Assembly: GCA_964390065.1 (NCBI GenBank)
Contig: CAYMGX010000005.1
Location: 5,732-69,731, forward strand
Length of the DNA stretch: 64,000 bases
Source of the DNA: JAAZBG01 sp964390065
Lineage (GTDB): Bacteria; Fibrobacterota; Chitinivibrionia; Chitinivibrionales; Chitinispirillaceae
Direction of reading: 5' to 3'
Every line of letters starts with the position of its first letter. Position 1 is the first letter of the stretch. Below the pieces are notes generated by a model. The model did not search any database, had not been told where the DNA came from, and worked only from the letters and a program-made list of their open reading frames with translations. The position numbers and the translations under genes were made by a program. This document shows, piece by piece, positions 26,640 through 36,402 of this stretch.

Positions 26640-27032
26640 TCAATGCTTCATTGTTGAATGATCCATTTTGGTTGTTTTTTTGGGAGCTGGCACAGTGGTT
26701 TTTGAATCATTCGGAATTGATTCAACTCCCTGACCTTGAGCTTCCAGTTTTTTAATGTATTTATCCGGATCCTTTTTTATATCAGCAATACAGGCTGCAC
26801 AGCAAACATAAATACGCTTTCCATTAATATCAACAAACTGCGATTTATCGATATCTCCTCCATAAACAGGGCATGTGGTCTGTGGTTGTAGCTGCTTTGC
26901 CGGTGCTGACACCTGTTTTTTACTCTTTGAAACATCAGAGGCAGCTGTTTGAGCGAAACTCTGCCCGCTAAGAAGTACTGTTCCAAGTACCACTAATACT
27001 GCTGCCAGACGATTAACTTTTAAGATTGTCAT
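26640..27032 (-). CDS. Small exported YHS/TRASH-like metal-binding protein
   Basis: 130 aa. The signal peptide cleaves near 'SFAQTAAS'. The core has 'TCPVYGGDIDKSQFVDI' and 'RIYVCCAACIADIKKDPDKYI', the Cys-x(n)-Cys-Cys-x-x-Cys pattern of YHS/TRASH-like domains that bind copper or other soft metals. The tail 'MDHSTMKH' adds Met/His ligands. Last gene of the efflux operon, 184 bp after the pump gene. Likely a periplasmic metal chaperone or sensor; the metal is not determined. Confidence 0.75.
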   Translation of the reverse strand: MTILKVNRLAAVLVVLGTVLLSGQSFAQTAASDVSKSKKQVSAPAKQLQPQTTCPVYGGDIDKSQFVDINGKRIYVCCAACIADIKKDPDKYIKKLEAQGQGVESIPNDSKTTVPAPKKTTKMDHSTMKH

Positions 27033-27216
27033 AATTTCTCCTTAAAAATGGTTTATAAAATGTATCTGAATTTTTACCATGACCACTTCATGTTGTTTTT
27101 CTTTTTATAAAATTTACCTCCGGAGTATCTTTTTTTTCTTGTAGTTTTCTCTCGATCAGTATACTTAACTTTTGTACAAATGGTTATCAGATCTTTGATT
27201 AACGTTCAATCTGGCA

Positions 27217-30178
27217 TTATTTATCAGAACTATGCAATATGCTGTCAAGAGAATCGTTTTTCACCATAATTTCCCTCTTTTTCCACAAAAAGAAAATTGC
27301 AGGATATACCAGTAATTCCATGACAACCGAAGTGACAACGCCACCAACCATAGGTGCAGCTATACGCTTCATTACATCAGAACCCGCTCCATGACTCCAT
27401 AAAATCGGCAGCAAGCCTGCAATGATAACACATGCAGTCATAATTTTAGGTCTGACCCGTTTTACTGCACCATGGTCAATTGCTGCTTTAAGTGATGCGA
27501 TGGTTAGTGTGCCTTTCGCTTTTGCGTCGTTATAGGCATGTTCAAGATACAGTAACATAATCACCCCGGTCTCGGCATCAAGCCCGGCAAGTGCAATAAG
27601 TCCAACCCAGACTGCAAGACTCGTGTTGTATCCTAATATGTACAGAATCCAGATTGCACCGACAAGTGAGAATGGTACCGCAAGCAGCACAATCAGTGTT
27701 CGTTGAATAGATTTTGTGTTTAAAAAAAGTATCAGGAAAATAATGAACAATGTCATAGGAACAACGACCATCAGGCGCTTGTTCATATGTTCCATATATT
27801 CAAATTCACCGCTCCATATAATACTGTATCCGGGCGGCAATGTAACACTGTGCGATACGGCTTCGCGTGCATTTTTGATATAGGTCCCGATATCTATTCC
27901 ACGGATATCGACAAATACCCACGAATTTGGCCTGCTGTCTTCACTGCGGATAACCATCGGACCGCGGGTGGTTTCTATTGATACCACCTGACTCAGCGGT
28001 ACCTGCTGACCGTACGGGGTTGACAAAAGAACTTTTCCGATTGCATCAGCATTGTCACGCAGTTCCCGGCTGTACCGCAGATTGACAGAATACCGTTCAA
28101 GCCCCTCAACAGTAGTTGTTATTGACATTCCTCCGAGTGCCGTTTGAATAACTTTCTGGATATCGCTGATATTTAAACCATACCTTGCTGCTTCATCGCG
28201 ATTGATCTTAATGTCAAGATAATTGCCACCGACAGTACGTTCTGCGAAAGCGCTTGCAGTATGAGGAACTNNNNNNNNNNNNNNNNNNNNNNNNNNNNNN
28301 NNNNNNNNNNNNNNNNNNNNNNNNNNNNNNNNNNNNNNNNNNNNNNNNNNNNNNNNNNNNNNNNNNNNNNCCAAAGACCCGTTCAACTTCAGGAAATGAT
28401 GCGATAATCTTGTCTGTTTGCTGAAGCAGCTCTCTGGCTTTGGTAATTGATACCCCGGGCATAGTAGTTGGCATATAGAGCAGATCGCCCTCATACAGGG
28501 GAGGCATAAACTCTGAACCAAGTTTTTTAAACGGGTAGATGGTTGCTGCTACAACAATAAAAGCAAGAACGATAACCAGCTTGTTATGGTGTAATACCCA
28601 CTTGACAATAGGGTGATACAGGGCTATCAACATTTTGTTAATCGGATTAGCGTGTTCCGGTCTGATTTTACCGCGAACAAAATATCCCATAAGGACGGGT
28701 ACAATAGTTACTGCAAGGACAGCTGCAGCAGCCATTGCATACGTTTTTGTAAATGCAAGCGGCTTGAAAAGCCGTCCCTCCTGTGCTTCAAGTGCGAAAA
28801 CCGGAATAAACGAAACGGTGATCACAAGCAGCGACCAGAATAACGCCGGGCCAACCTCCTTTGATGCATCAAGAATGATATCCCATTGTCCCTTACGTTC
28901 AGAAACAGGTTTGAGTGATTCATGTTCAAAATGTTTATGCGCATTTTCAATCATGATTATTGCAGCATCAACCATCGCACCGATAGCAATTGCAATTCCG
29001 CCAAGCGACATGATATTCGCATTGACACCCTGCATACGCATGACAATGAATGATAAAAGAATCGCTGTCGGGAGTGTAAAAACTGCTACAAAGGCACTGC
29101 GTGCATGAAACAGAAATAAAATGCAGATTAACGCGACAATTGCAATCTCTTCTATTAACTTATGAGACAGATTTACTATTGCTCTGTCAATAAGACCGGA
29201 GCGGTCATACACCGGAACAATCGACACACCATCAGGAAGTCCTGATTTGAGCTCGTTCATTCTCGCCTTGACATCAGTAATAACTTTCTTGGCATTCTCC
29301 CCATACCGCATTATAATAATTCCACCGGCAACTTCACCTTTACCGTCAAGTTCGGCGACACCCCGACGCATCTCCGGGCCAATACCGACATGTGCAATAT
29401 CGCCAATCCTGACCGGTATACCGTTACCCATTCCCATTTTGACAGGAATGCTCTTGATATCATCAATAGATTTAATATACCCGAGCCCTCGGATCATGAA
29501 CTCCATTTCACTGAGCTCAATTACTTCTCCTCCAGCATCAAGGTTGCCGTTTGCTATTGCCATCTCGATGTCCGCAATACCAATGTTATACGCCTGCAGT
29601 TTTGCCGGATCAACAGTGACCTGATACTGCTTTACATAACCGCCAATACTTGCAACTTCAGAAACACCTGCGACTGATGATAATCCGTACTTCAGATACC
29701 AGTCCTGAATACTTCGCAGTTCTGCAAGTGAGTGTTTGCTTGATGTCAATGCGTATTCATATACCCATCCCACTCCGGATGCATCAGGACCGAGTGTTGG
29801 AATTACTCCGGCGGGAAGTCTTTTTTGTGCATAATTCAAATATTCAAGCACTCTGCTTCTCGCCCAGTAAATATCGGTTCCATCATCAAAGATCACATAC
29901 ACAAGTGAATAGCCGAAAAACGAATAACCCCGGACAACCCGTGCACCGGGTACGCTTATCAGTGATGTTGTCAGGGGGTAGGTCACCTGATCCTCAATAA
30001 TTCTTGGACTCTGACCCTTGTGCTCCGTGTATATAATCACCTGCACATCACTGAGATCCGGAATTGCATCAATAGGTGTTGACAACAGAGAGTATGTTCC
30101 GTATCCGATTCCCAGTATTGTCAGGAGAATAACAAGTATTCTGTTATGTATCGACCATTCTATTACTTTTTCAAGCAT
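27217..30178 (-). CDS. CusA/CzcA-type heavy-metal RND efflux pump, split by assembly gap
   Basis: Inner-membrane proton-driven pump of the HME-RND family. The N-terminal 602 residues (30178 down to 28371) start 'MLEKVIEWSIHNRIL' and include 'TPIDAIPDLSDVQVII', the 'SIGGYVKQYQV' region, and TM helices with 'GGIAIAIGAMVDAAIIMIEN'. The C-terminal 350 residues (28270 down to 27217) resume at 'TASAFAERTVGGNYLDI' and include 'GLIALAGLDAETGVIMLLYL'. The 100-N gap lies in the periplasmic domain. Compared from memory with E. coli CusA, about 110 residues are missing, so the gap size is a placeholder. The gene is probably intact; any translation through the Ns is meaningless. Adaptor and TolC-like genes precede it. 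Confidence 0.9.
28271..28370. other. Assembly gap (100 Ns)
   Basis: Exactly 100 unknown bases, the conventional placeholder for a gap of unknown size. The pump frame on the two sides does not join in phase across 100 bases. Confidence 0.98.
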
Positions 30179-30205
30179 GATAATGCTCCATTAGATAATT
30201 GTCAA

Positions 30206-31783
30206 TTACTGCTTAATTACAAGATTCATTCCGCAATCAGGACACTTTGACGGTTTGTCAGAGATAACCTCCGGATGCATCGGACAGATATAAACTGCTT
30301 TCTCCGGTGTTGCGTGTTTCCTGACAAGATTCATCCCGCAGAGAGGACATTTTGATGGTGTATCAGATACAATTTCCGGATGCATCGGGCAATCGTATAA
30401 GCCATTCTGCAGTTTCGGTTCTGCAGATGGATTGTCAGTTGAAATAGTTGTCAAGTTGTCAACTGCCATGTGGTTGTCATTCGATCCGGTCTGTGTTGCG
30501 TCGGTACTTTGTGATGAACTTGTTGTCAATGTCCTGACCGCCGTACGCAGATTACTTTCCGAATCAATTAAAAATTGTGATGATGTAACAATGGTTGTAC
30601 CCTCATCAAGACCATCAAGTATCTGCGTATATCCATCAACGGTAATTCCAATTGTAATCTCCTGCGGTTTATAATATCCGTCACCCAATGAAATAATAAC
30701 AAGCGAGCGTGTACCGGAATGGATTACCGCCTGTTCCGGTACGACAAGGCTCTCGGTTGTATTTTTAGACAAAAGAGTAATATTTGCAAACATCTGGGGT
30801 TTCAATGAATAATCGGATGTGTTTGACAGCTCAATTCTTACTTTTGCAGTTCTTGAAACATCATCAAGAATAGGGGCGATGAAGGTAACTTTCCCACTAA
30901 ATACCTTTGATGGCATTGATGAAATGGTAAGCTGAGCATCCTGCCTTATTTTTACAAAAGGGAGATCATCCTGATAGACATTGGCAATAGCCCAGATTCT
31001 GGACAGATCTGCAATTTTGTAAAGCGGCATTCCGGGTTCGATTTTCTGCCCGCTGAATACCATTTTTTCCATGACTATTCCGCTTGAGTTCGAGTATACG
31101 GTAATAAACCGTTCCGGTATTCCCTGCTGTTCAAGTCTGGTAAGCTGTTCATCGGTAAGATCCCAGTTTTTAAGGCGTTTCCGTGCACTTACGAGAATAT
31201 CGGACGCCCCTTGTGCGGCTGCTGATGCAGACGTGAACGAACGTGAATAAGCCAGTGCCTGAAGATATTCCTCCTGTGTAGCGACAAGTTCCTGACTGTA
31301 AAGTGTCAGGAGTGGATCACCCTTTTTCACATATTGGCCTGTAAAATCAACATATAGTTTTTCAATGTATCCCATTACTTTGGTCGTTACGATCGAAACG
31401 CTCTTCTCATTATTTTCAAGTATCGCACTTGTTCGTACCGATTTGCCCATCATACGCCGGATTACCTGAGTTGTCGTGACACCCATATTTTGCACGACTG
31501 CCGGATCGATGCGAATTGCATCCCTGTCATGGTTGTCACCATGCGATGATGCTCCTCCGCTTTCGTCTATAGGTACAAGTTTCATACCGCAGAGCGGACA
31601 ATCTTTGGGGGTATCGGAAATAATCTGCGGATGCATCGGACAGCTATACATAACAGGCTTTTTTGACTGAGCTGTTTCATCCTTATGTACGGTTCCCATT
31701 CTCTTTGAATACATAGAGATTAGCATCCCGGACAGTACTGCGATTATGCATACAAGAATTACTATGATCACTCTTGATTTCAT
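30206..31783 (-). CDS. RND periplasmic adaptor with three heavy-metal-binding motifs
   Basis: 525-aa CusB-like membrane-fusion protein linking the pump to the outer-membrane channel. N-terminal anchor at 1-27; heavy-metal-binding (HMBD) motif at about 45-72 ('YSCPMHPQIISDTP', 'CPLCGMKLVPI'). The adaptor body has the lipoyl-type hairpin ('GYIEKLYVDFTGQYVKKGD') and beta-barrel ('FANITLLSKN'). Two further HMBD copies are at the C-terminus, about 465-490 and 497-523 ('YDCPMHPEIVSDTPSKCP', 'YICPMHPEVISDKPSKCP'). CusB-like proteins often carry one such motif; three, at both ends, is unusual. It overlaps no gene: 28 bp before the pump and 4 bp after the TolC-like gene. Confidence 0.92.
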   Translation of the reverse strand: MKSRVIIVILVCIIAVLSGMLISMYSKRMGTVHKDETAQSKKPVMYSCPMHPQIISDTPKDCPLCGMKLVPIDESGGASSHGDNHDRDAIRIDPAVVQNMGVTTTQVIRRMMGKSVRTSAILENNEKSVSIVTTKVMGYIEKLYVDFTGQYVKKGDPLLTLYSQELVATQEEYLQALAYSRSFTSASAAAQGASDILVSARKRLKNWDLTDEQLTRLEQQGIPERFITVYSNSSGIVMEKMVFSGQKIEPGMPLYKIADLSRIWAIANVYQDDLPFVKIRQDAQLTISSMPSKVFSGKVTFIAPILDDVSRTAKVRIELSNTSDYSLKPQMFANITLLSKNTTESLVVPEQAVIHSGTRSLVIISLGDGYYKPQEITIGITVDGYTQILDGLDEGTTIVTSSQFLIDSESNLRTAVRTLTTSSSQSTDATQTGSNDNHMAVDNLTTISTDNPSAEPKLQNGLYDCPMHPEIVSDTPSKCPLCGMNLVRKHATPEKAVYICPMHPEVISDKPSKCPDCGMNLVIKQ

Positions 31784-31786
31784 TTT

Positions 31787-33085
31787 TTATCTCCTGTCTG
31801 TCGATTCGCTGAACGGACCTTTAGTGTGTAATCTGTCAATGTCGGCATATGCATTCAGCAGATTCATAATAGCCATTTGATACTCTTTTTTTGTCATTAG
31901 AAGCATTTTTTGTGAATCAAGTACCATCAGCAGATCACCCATGCCGTTCTGATACGCATTTATCGCCGCAGTGGTTGTCTGATATGCCTGCGGAAGTGAG
32001 ACCGTACGGAAGAAGTGCTCCTGCGTTGCATAGCGTTCCACCCGTGATTGTGCATCATAAATTCGTGCCCTAAACATTGATAGCATATTGTTTATTTGCT
32101 GCTGCGATTCCCGTAGTTGTGCCTGTAAACGATTCTCCTGGGCCCTGAATTTTCCGATAGACCAGGGTGCAACCGGAATAGTAAACCCAAGCATTAACGA
32201 CCAGTCGTCACTGGAATTGATCATCTGTTTATACATTCCGCGAACCATGATATCGGGGTAATACTCTTTTTTTGCAACGATTGTTTCTGCCGTGATCATA
32301 TCCGTTCCGATTTTCATCGCGGTAATATCCGGGATTGACATGTGCGCGGTATCGACACTGGCACTATATGTAATCGGTAATGCCATAGTTGGTATATACG
32401 GAATCGTCATCTGAACTGAGGAAGGCAGGAGTGCGCTTATCATTGCCTGAGCTGAAATCCTATTTTGACTGAGTGTAATACTGTCAAGTAAAAGATTTGA
32501 ATGTTCTGTCTGGGCCCGTAATATTTCTGTCTGATTGCCTAAACCCGATTCATAACGCTTTCGGGCAATAGTAATAATTGTATTTAACAGGTCGCGCGAC
32601 TGACTGTTGAGTTCAATGTATCTGTCAATAAGATATACGTCATTATACGCCTTTGCGAATTGTAATGCAATCTCCTTTGACAAAACCGTAACCTCGGCCT
32701 CACGCATGGATGTCTTATACGATTCGGCTTTTACCATTGACGATAATTTACCGGGAAAGGGAAACATCTGCTGGATTGAATAATCAACTTCCATCTGTTC
32801 CTTAAAAATATTCGGAAAAAATCTCACTGGTGATTGGAAAAGTTCAAACCCGAACTGTGGTGGATCAAGAGAGATCATTTTTACCGATTCCTTTGCAATG
32901 TCAACTCTGCTCCGGGCGGCTTGAAGACCCGGATTATGTTTAAGAATAGTATCAAGAAGCTGTGTGCGCTGTTTAAAAAATGATACATAGTCGAGACTGT
33001 CAACCGCTGATCCTCCAAATGAATACACAACAGCACTTGCAACTATTGTTGCTGCAACTAACGGGGCTAGAAACAATGTGTTCAT
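31787..33085 (-). CDS. TolC-family outer-membrane channel of the metal efflux system
   Basis: 432-aa CusC/TolC-like protein. An N-terminal signal is followed by two long helical hairpin repeats ('LDTILKHNPGLQAARSRVDI', 'RKRYESGLGNQTEILRAQTE', 'NAYQNGMGDLLMVLDSQKM') and a short beta segment ('LMLGFTIPVAPWSIGKF'), the outer-membrane-factor pattern. There is no lipobox. It lies three bases upstream of the adaptor gene in a four-gene-plus operon and would complete the tripartite pump. Confidence 0.9.
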   Translation of the reverse strand: MNTLFLAPLVAATIVASAVVYSFGGSAVDSLDYVSFFKQRTQLLDTILKHNPGLQAARSRVDIAKESVKMISLDPPQFGFELFQSPVRFFPNIFKEQMEVDYSIQQMFPFPGKLSSMVKAESYKTSMREAEVTVLSKEIALQFAKAYNDVYLIDRYIELNSQSRDLLNTIITIARKRYESGLGNQTEILRAQTEHSNLLLDSITLSQNRISAQAMISALLPSSVQMTIPYIPTMALPITYSASVDTAHMSIPDITAMKIGTDMITAETIVAKKEYYPDIMVRGMYKQMINSSDDWSLMLGFTIPVAPWSIGKFRAQENRLQAQLRESQQQINNMLSMFRARIYDAQSRVERYATQEHFFRTVSLPQAYQTTTAAINAYQNGMGDLLMVLDSQKMLLMTKKEYQMAIMNLLNAYADIDRLHTKGPFSESTDRR

Positions 33086-33211
33086 GTTTTATCTCCATGA
33101 ATTCAATGGCACTTTTATTTTGTATGAACGTTACAATCAATCAATAAATGACATTTAATTCGCACATGTCAATAAGTTTTGATGTATTTGGCTTTGGAAA
33201 TCAGGAGTTTT

Positions 33212-33628
33212 TCAGATTCGGAGTGGAGTCAGCGATGCAGAGCGCACTGAAAGTGACAAAATTACTGTTTTACAAACATTTAAATCCTGAAAAAACGTTG
33301 AGTGATTTAATAGATAAACCGGCATTGCATACAAATGTAATGACCTGTTATTTGATGAAACCGTATTTGCCTGATGTTGTGGTAATGCGTTGCAATTGCA
33401 GGTGGTGCATGTAACCAGGTAATCCCGTTCGGATTCATCCTGTATTGCACTTTCCCGCGTTATCAGTGATGATGTTGAGATCTGTTCTGTGCAACAGGCA
33501 TCTGTTTTGGCTGTTTGTGTTTTTTCAGAATCGCAACAATCGCAATTCATCGAACAGGCAGAAACAATACCCGCAATGAATATAATAAACATGATCAGTT
33601 TAATAGCGATTGTGTTAAATTGTTTCAT
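33212..33628 (-). CDS. Small Cys-rich lipoprotein-like protein, first gene of efflux operon
   Basis: 138 aa. A hydrophobic N-terminus ends 'IAGIVSACSMNCDCC', a plausible lipobox followed at once by a Cys cluster. Further clusters are 'TDACCTEQ' and 'TCTTCNCN', about ten Cys in all, suggesting soft-metal binding outside the cytoplasm. No known family. It lies 126 bp upstream of the TolC-like gene on the same strand, so it probably opens the metal-efflux operon. A metal-binding or metal-sensing role is inferred only. Confidence 0.55.
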   Translation of the reverse strand: MKQFNTIAIKLIMFIIFIAGIVSACSMNCDCCDSEKTQTAKTDACCTEQISTSSLITRESAIQDESERDYLVTCTTCNCNALPQHQANTVSSNNRSLHLYAMPVYLLNHSTFFQDLNVCKTVILSLSVRSASLTPLRI

Positions 33629-33848
33629 GATCCTGAATCCGTTGTTATGCGATCATTTCTAATTAATATACGTTTAATATACGGCTGAAATAAAATAATA
33701 TTTACTAATATGGTGAACTATTTTTAGTTGCAATCCGGAGGACGGCATTTGTGAATATGTCGAACCGTGTATCTTATAATCTCCTATCTTCAATCAATTT
33801 GTTTCTTCCTTTTTAATTTTACTAATGATATCATATGGAATCATTACT

Positions 33849-33867
33849 ACTACAATAATTTTGTAGT
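33849..33867 (+). promoter_or_regulatory. Leader hairpin upstream of bacteriohemerythrin
   Basis: ACTACAA-TAATT-TTGTAGT, perfect 7-bp arms ending ten bases before the GGAGG ribosome binding site. It could be an operator or affect translation; no evidence decides. Confidence 0.4.
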
Positions 33868-33887
33868 AACCATAATTGGAGGTCACT

Positions 33888-34289
33888 ATGGCATATATGG
33901 ATTGGAAGGATGAATTCAGTGTAGGAATAGATGATATGGATTCACAACATAAACGCTGGATTGAGATTATTAACGAGCTTCATGAGGCAATGAGAAGTGG
34001 GCAGACGGCAAAGGTTATGTCATCGGTGTTGAAAAAAATGACCGATTATATCAGCCTGCATTTTAAAACGGAGGAAGCGCTGCTTGAAAAGAATAAATAC
34101 CCTGGACTTGAAAAACATAAACTAATTCACGAGAGGTATGCGCGTGAGATCAACGGTTTTGTTGATAAATTTACAAATGGTAAAGTTCTGGTGTCGCTTG
34201 ATATTATGGATTCGCTGAAAGACTGGTTGACAAATCATATTAAGGTGAATGACAAGGAATACGGAGCATTCATTACCCGTAAAAAGTAA
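33888..34289 (+). CDS. Bacteriohemerythrin
   Basis: 133 aa from the ATG at 33888, which has GGAGG five bases upstream; the frame opens at a TTG 12 bp earlier. This di-iron O2-binding protein has a full ligand set: His21, His58, Glu62 ('HFKTEE'), His77 and His81 ('HKLIHERY'), His117 and Asp122 ('NHIKVND'). Single-domain form, cytoplasmic. In anaerobes and microaerobes such proteins deliver or buffer oxygen. Transcribed away from the metal-efflux operon. Confidence 0.93.
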   Translation: MAYMDWKDEFSVGIDDMDSQHKRWIEIINELHEAMRSGQTAKVMSSVLKKMTDYISLHFKTEEALLEKNKYPGLEKHKLIHERYAREINGFVDKFTNGKVLVSLDIMDSLKDWLTNHIKVNDKEYGAFITRKK

Positions 34290-34671
34290 CTTCTGTATTA
34301 TCTATGTCAACATTCACTATGTTGCAATACATTATTTCAACAATGTATAGTATAATGATTGTTGATTACAAAGAAGACATGTATGGAGCCAATCAGCTGC
34401 GCAACGCAATTTATTACTCCGGCAATTAAATATTTCCCAAAGCCATTGAGTACCGTTTTTAACTGGAAATCCATCAGTTTTCGTTACGTTACAAGTGGTA
34501 CTTAATTGCTGGAGTGTCAATTCAACCTGCTTCCCACGAACAACCTGACCAAATTTCCCCCTTTAGTTAAAAAACCTTATTTCATACTACTTGCTACCTG
34601 CTCCTTGCTACGATTATTTTTTACAACCGGCCTTTAACAAAATAATCCTTTAAAAAGGAACTTGTACTACG
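34290..34671. other. Gene-free stretch
   Basis: About 380 bases with no credible ORF. A weak repetitive run (ACTACTTGCTACCTGCTCC type) lies near 34590. The VOC gene is preceded by AAAAAGGAA, its likely ribosome binding site. Confidence 0.4.
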
Positions 34672-35061
34672 ATGAGAATTGAACATATCGCTCTGTGGGT
34701 TGACGCTCTTGAGACAATACGGTCTTTCTACACTAAGTACTTTGATGCCGTAAGCGGTGAAAAATATGTAAGTACTAAAGGAGGGTTCTCATCATACTTT
34801 CTTACATTTCCCGGAAGTGAAACCCGTATTGAACTGATGAACAGGAGTGATATCACTGATGAACCTTCTAAAAGGGGGTTTATGAAAGGGATTGCACATA
34901 TTGCGTTTTCAGTGGGAAGCAGGGAAATGGTCGATAGTCTGACAGAGCGTTTGCGTGCTGACAAATATTGTATTGAAAGCGAACCCCGGACTACCGGTGA
35001 TGGGTATTATGAGAGTGTGGTCCTGGATCCGGAGGGAAATTACGTGGAGATATCGATCTGA
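34672..35061 (+). CDS. VOC family protein (glyoxalase/dioxygenase-like)
   Basis: 129-aa vicinal-oxygen-chelate fold protein with two beta-alpha-beta-beta-beta halves. Metal ligands are His5 ('IEHIALWV'), Glu54 ('RIELM'), His76 ('IAHIAFSV') and Glu126 ('YVEISI'), so all four positions of a glyoxalase-I-like site are kept and the protein is probably a metalloenzyme. 'VVLDPEGNYVEI' is the usual ending. The substrate is unknown. Single gene. Confidence 0.9.
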   Translation: MRIEHIALWVDALETIRSFYTKYFDAVSGEKYVSTKGGFSSYFLTFPGSETRIELMNRSDITDEPSKRGFMKGIAHIAFSVGSREMVDSLTERLRADKYCIESEPRTTGDGYYESVVLDPEGNYVEISI

Positions 35062-35384
35062 AAAAAACGTTTGTTCAAAACAAGACGTCGTTTGGTGACG
35101 CCATACCCGGGGATGCAAAAACTGTAACGACGTTTTTTAAAATCATACGTAATAAATTGAAATGACCGGCTGAACACAGTAATTGTGGTGTCTGGTAGAT
35201 CCGTATGTCAGATTGGTCATAAATCAATGAATTGATTATAACGCTATACGTTCAGGATGCCATTCTCAGGATTTTAGCCCAGAGAATATACAACTACGTA
35301 GTAACTTAATTGTATAACTATCATAATTTGTTGATATATAATGATTAAAACTAAAAAAAGTCTTCTGGATTATGTTACAAACTG

Positions 35385-35398
35385 TTCTCAAAAGAGAA
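35385..35398 (+). promoter_or_regulatory. TTCTC-AAAA-GAGAA palindrome, copy 4 (TIGR02147 gene)
   Basis: Context AACTGTTCTCAAAAGAGAAT, same orientation relative to the gene as the three sites before the lectin-like paralogs. Core to TATATT (35452-35457) is 53 nt. Further on, GGGGACGCTAA (35477-35487) is shared exactly with paralog 1 at the same relative place. Confidence 0.8.
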
Positions 35399-35559
35399 TG
35401 TAACTTTTTAATAGAGGAGATAAAAAAACGTCTTTGTCAGACAATTGTTGGTATATTTCCACTATGATGATAGTATGGGGACGCTAACTTTATTAAAACA
35501 TATATCTATAAGTGCAGATTTATGGAATTTCATTACAGCGCTTTCGGGGTCAAGATATA

Positions 35560-36402
35560 ATGGCAGATCTGTTTACACATCAGAATTATAGAACCTATTT
35601 AAAGGAGTTCTATAATGAGAACAAAGCCCGGTTGAAGAACTTTTCCTATAAGTCTTTTTCACAAAAAGCAGGGATAGCAGCGCCATCGTTTCTTTTCTAC
35701 GTAATAGAAGGGAAGCGCAACTTGACAAAGGCTACGATTCTGAAGATTTCTCAAGCGATCGGGCATACCCAGGAAGAAGCTGCCTATTTTGAAAACCTTG
35801 TTTTTTTCAATCAGGCGTCGTCAATTACTGAAAAAACGGTGTACTATACCAGGCTCCTTGAAATACGCAGGCCTATTGATATTGCAGTGGTCGATAAAGA
35901 CCGGTATGAGTTTTACAGTGCCTGGTATCATAGTGTTATACGTGAAGTTGTCACAATTTTTGATTTTCAGGATGATTTTGAAAAATTAGGGGCATTCATT
36001 ATTCCACCCATAAAAGGTACAGAAGCCCGCAAGTCGATTGCACTGCTTGAACGACTGGGTTTTATTGAAAAAGACGAACAGGGGTTATACTATCAGACCC
36101 AGAGTTTATTAAGAGTGAGAGTCAGCGGGATTGATTCTTTTGTAATCGAAAAATTTCAGATGGAGATGTTGACTGTTGCAATGAAAGCGTATGATACCGT
36201 TCCGGTTTCCGATAGAATGTCGAAATCAGCTACATTTTCGATATCGGAAGAGACTTTTGAGCTGTTTAAAATGAGGGTCAGGGAGTTGTATTCACAACTT
36301 CTTGAAATCGCACGAATCGATGATAAACCATCACAAGTCTATCAGGTTACCATGAATCTGTTTCCAATGAGTAAAAAGGCTAAACCTCGTGATGATAACT
36401 AA
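35560..36402 (+). CDS. TIGR02147 family regulator-like protein
   Basis: 280 aa from the ATG at 35560 (the frame opens 48 bp earlier at a GTG; neither has a strong ribosome binding site). TIGR02147 is a family expanded in Fibrobacter. Its N-terminus ('YRTYLKEFYNENKARLKNF', 'SFSQKAGIAAPSFLFYVIEG', 'LTKATILKISQAIGHTQEEA') reads as a helix-turn-helix of the XRE-like kind, followed by a helical effector-type domain with a 'RLGFIEKDEQGLYYQT' winged-helix-like piece. Probably a cytoplasmic transcription regulator. Its 3' end overlaps a lipoprotein gene by 14 bp, a frequent partner type. The upstream palindrome suggests autoregulation. Confidence 0.88.
   Translation: MADLFTHQNYRTYLKEFYNENKARLKNFSYKSFSQKAGIAAPSFLFYVIEGKRNLTKATILKISQAIGHTQEEAAYFENLVFFNQASSITEKTVYYTRLLEIRRPIDIAVVDKDRYEFYSAWYHSVIREVVTIFDFQDDFEKLGAFIIPPIKGTEARKSIALLERLGFIEKDEQGLYYQTQSLLRVRVSGIDSFVIEKFQMEMLTVAMKAYDTVPVSDRMSKSATFSISEETFELFKMRVRELYSQLLEIARIDDKPSQVYQVTMNLFPMSKKAKPRDDN

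Noticed and set aside
28271..28370. Pump gene broken into two proteins
   Set aside because: The break coincides with the 100-N scaffold gap, so it is an assembly effect and not a pseudogene.
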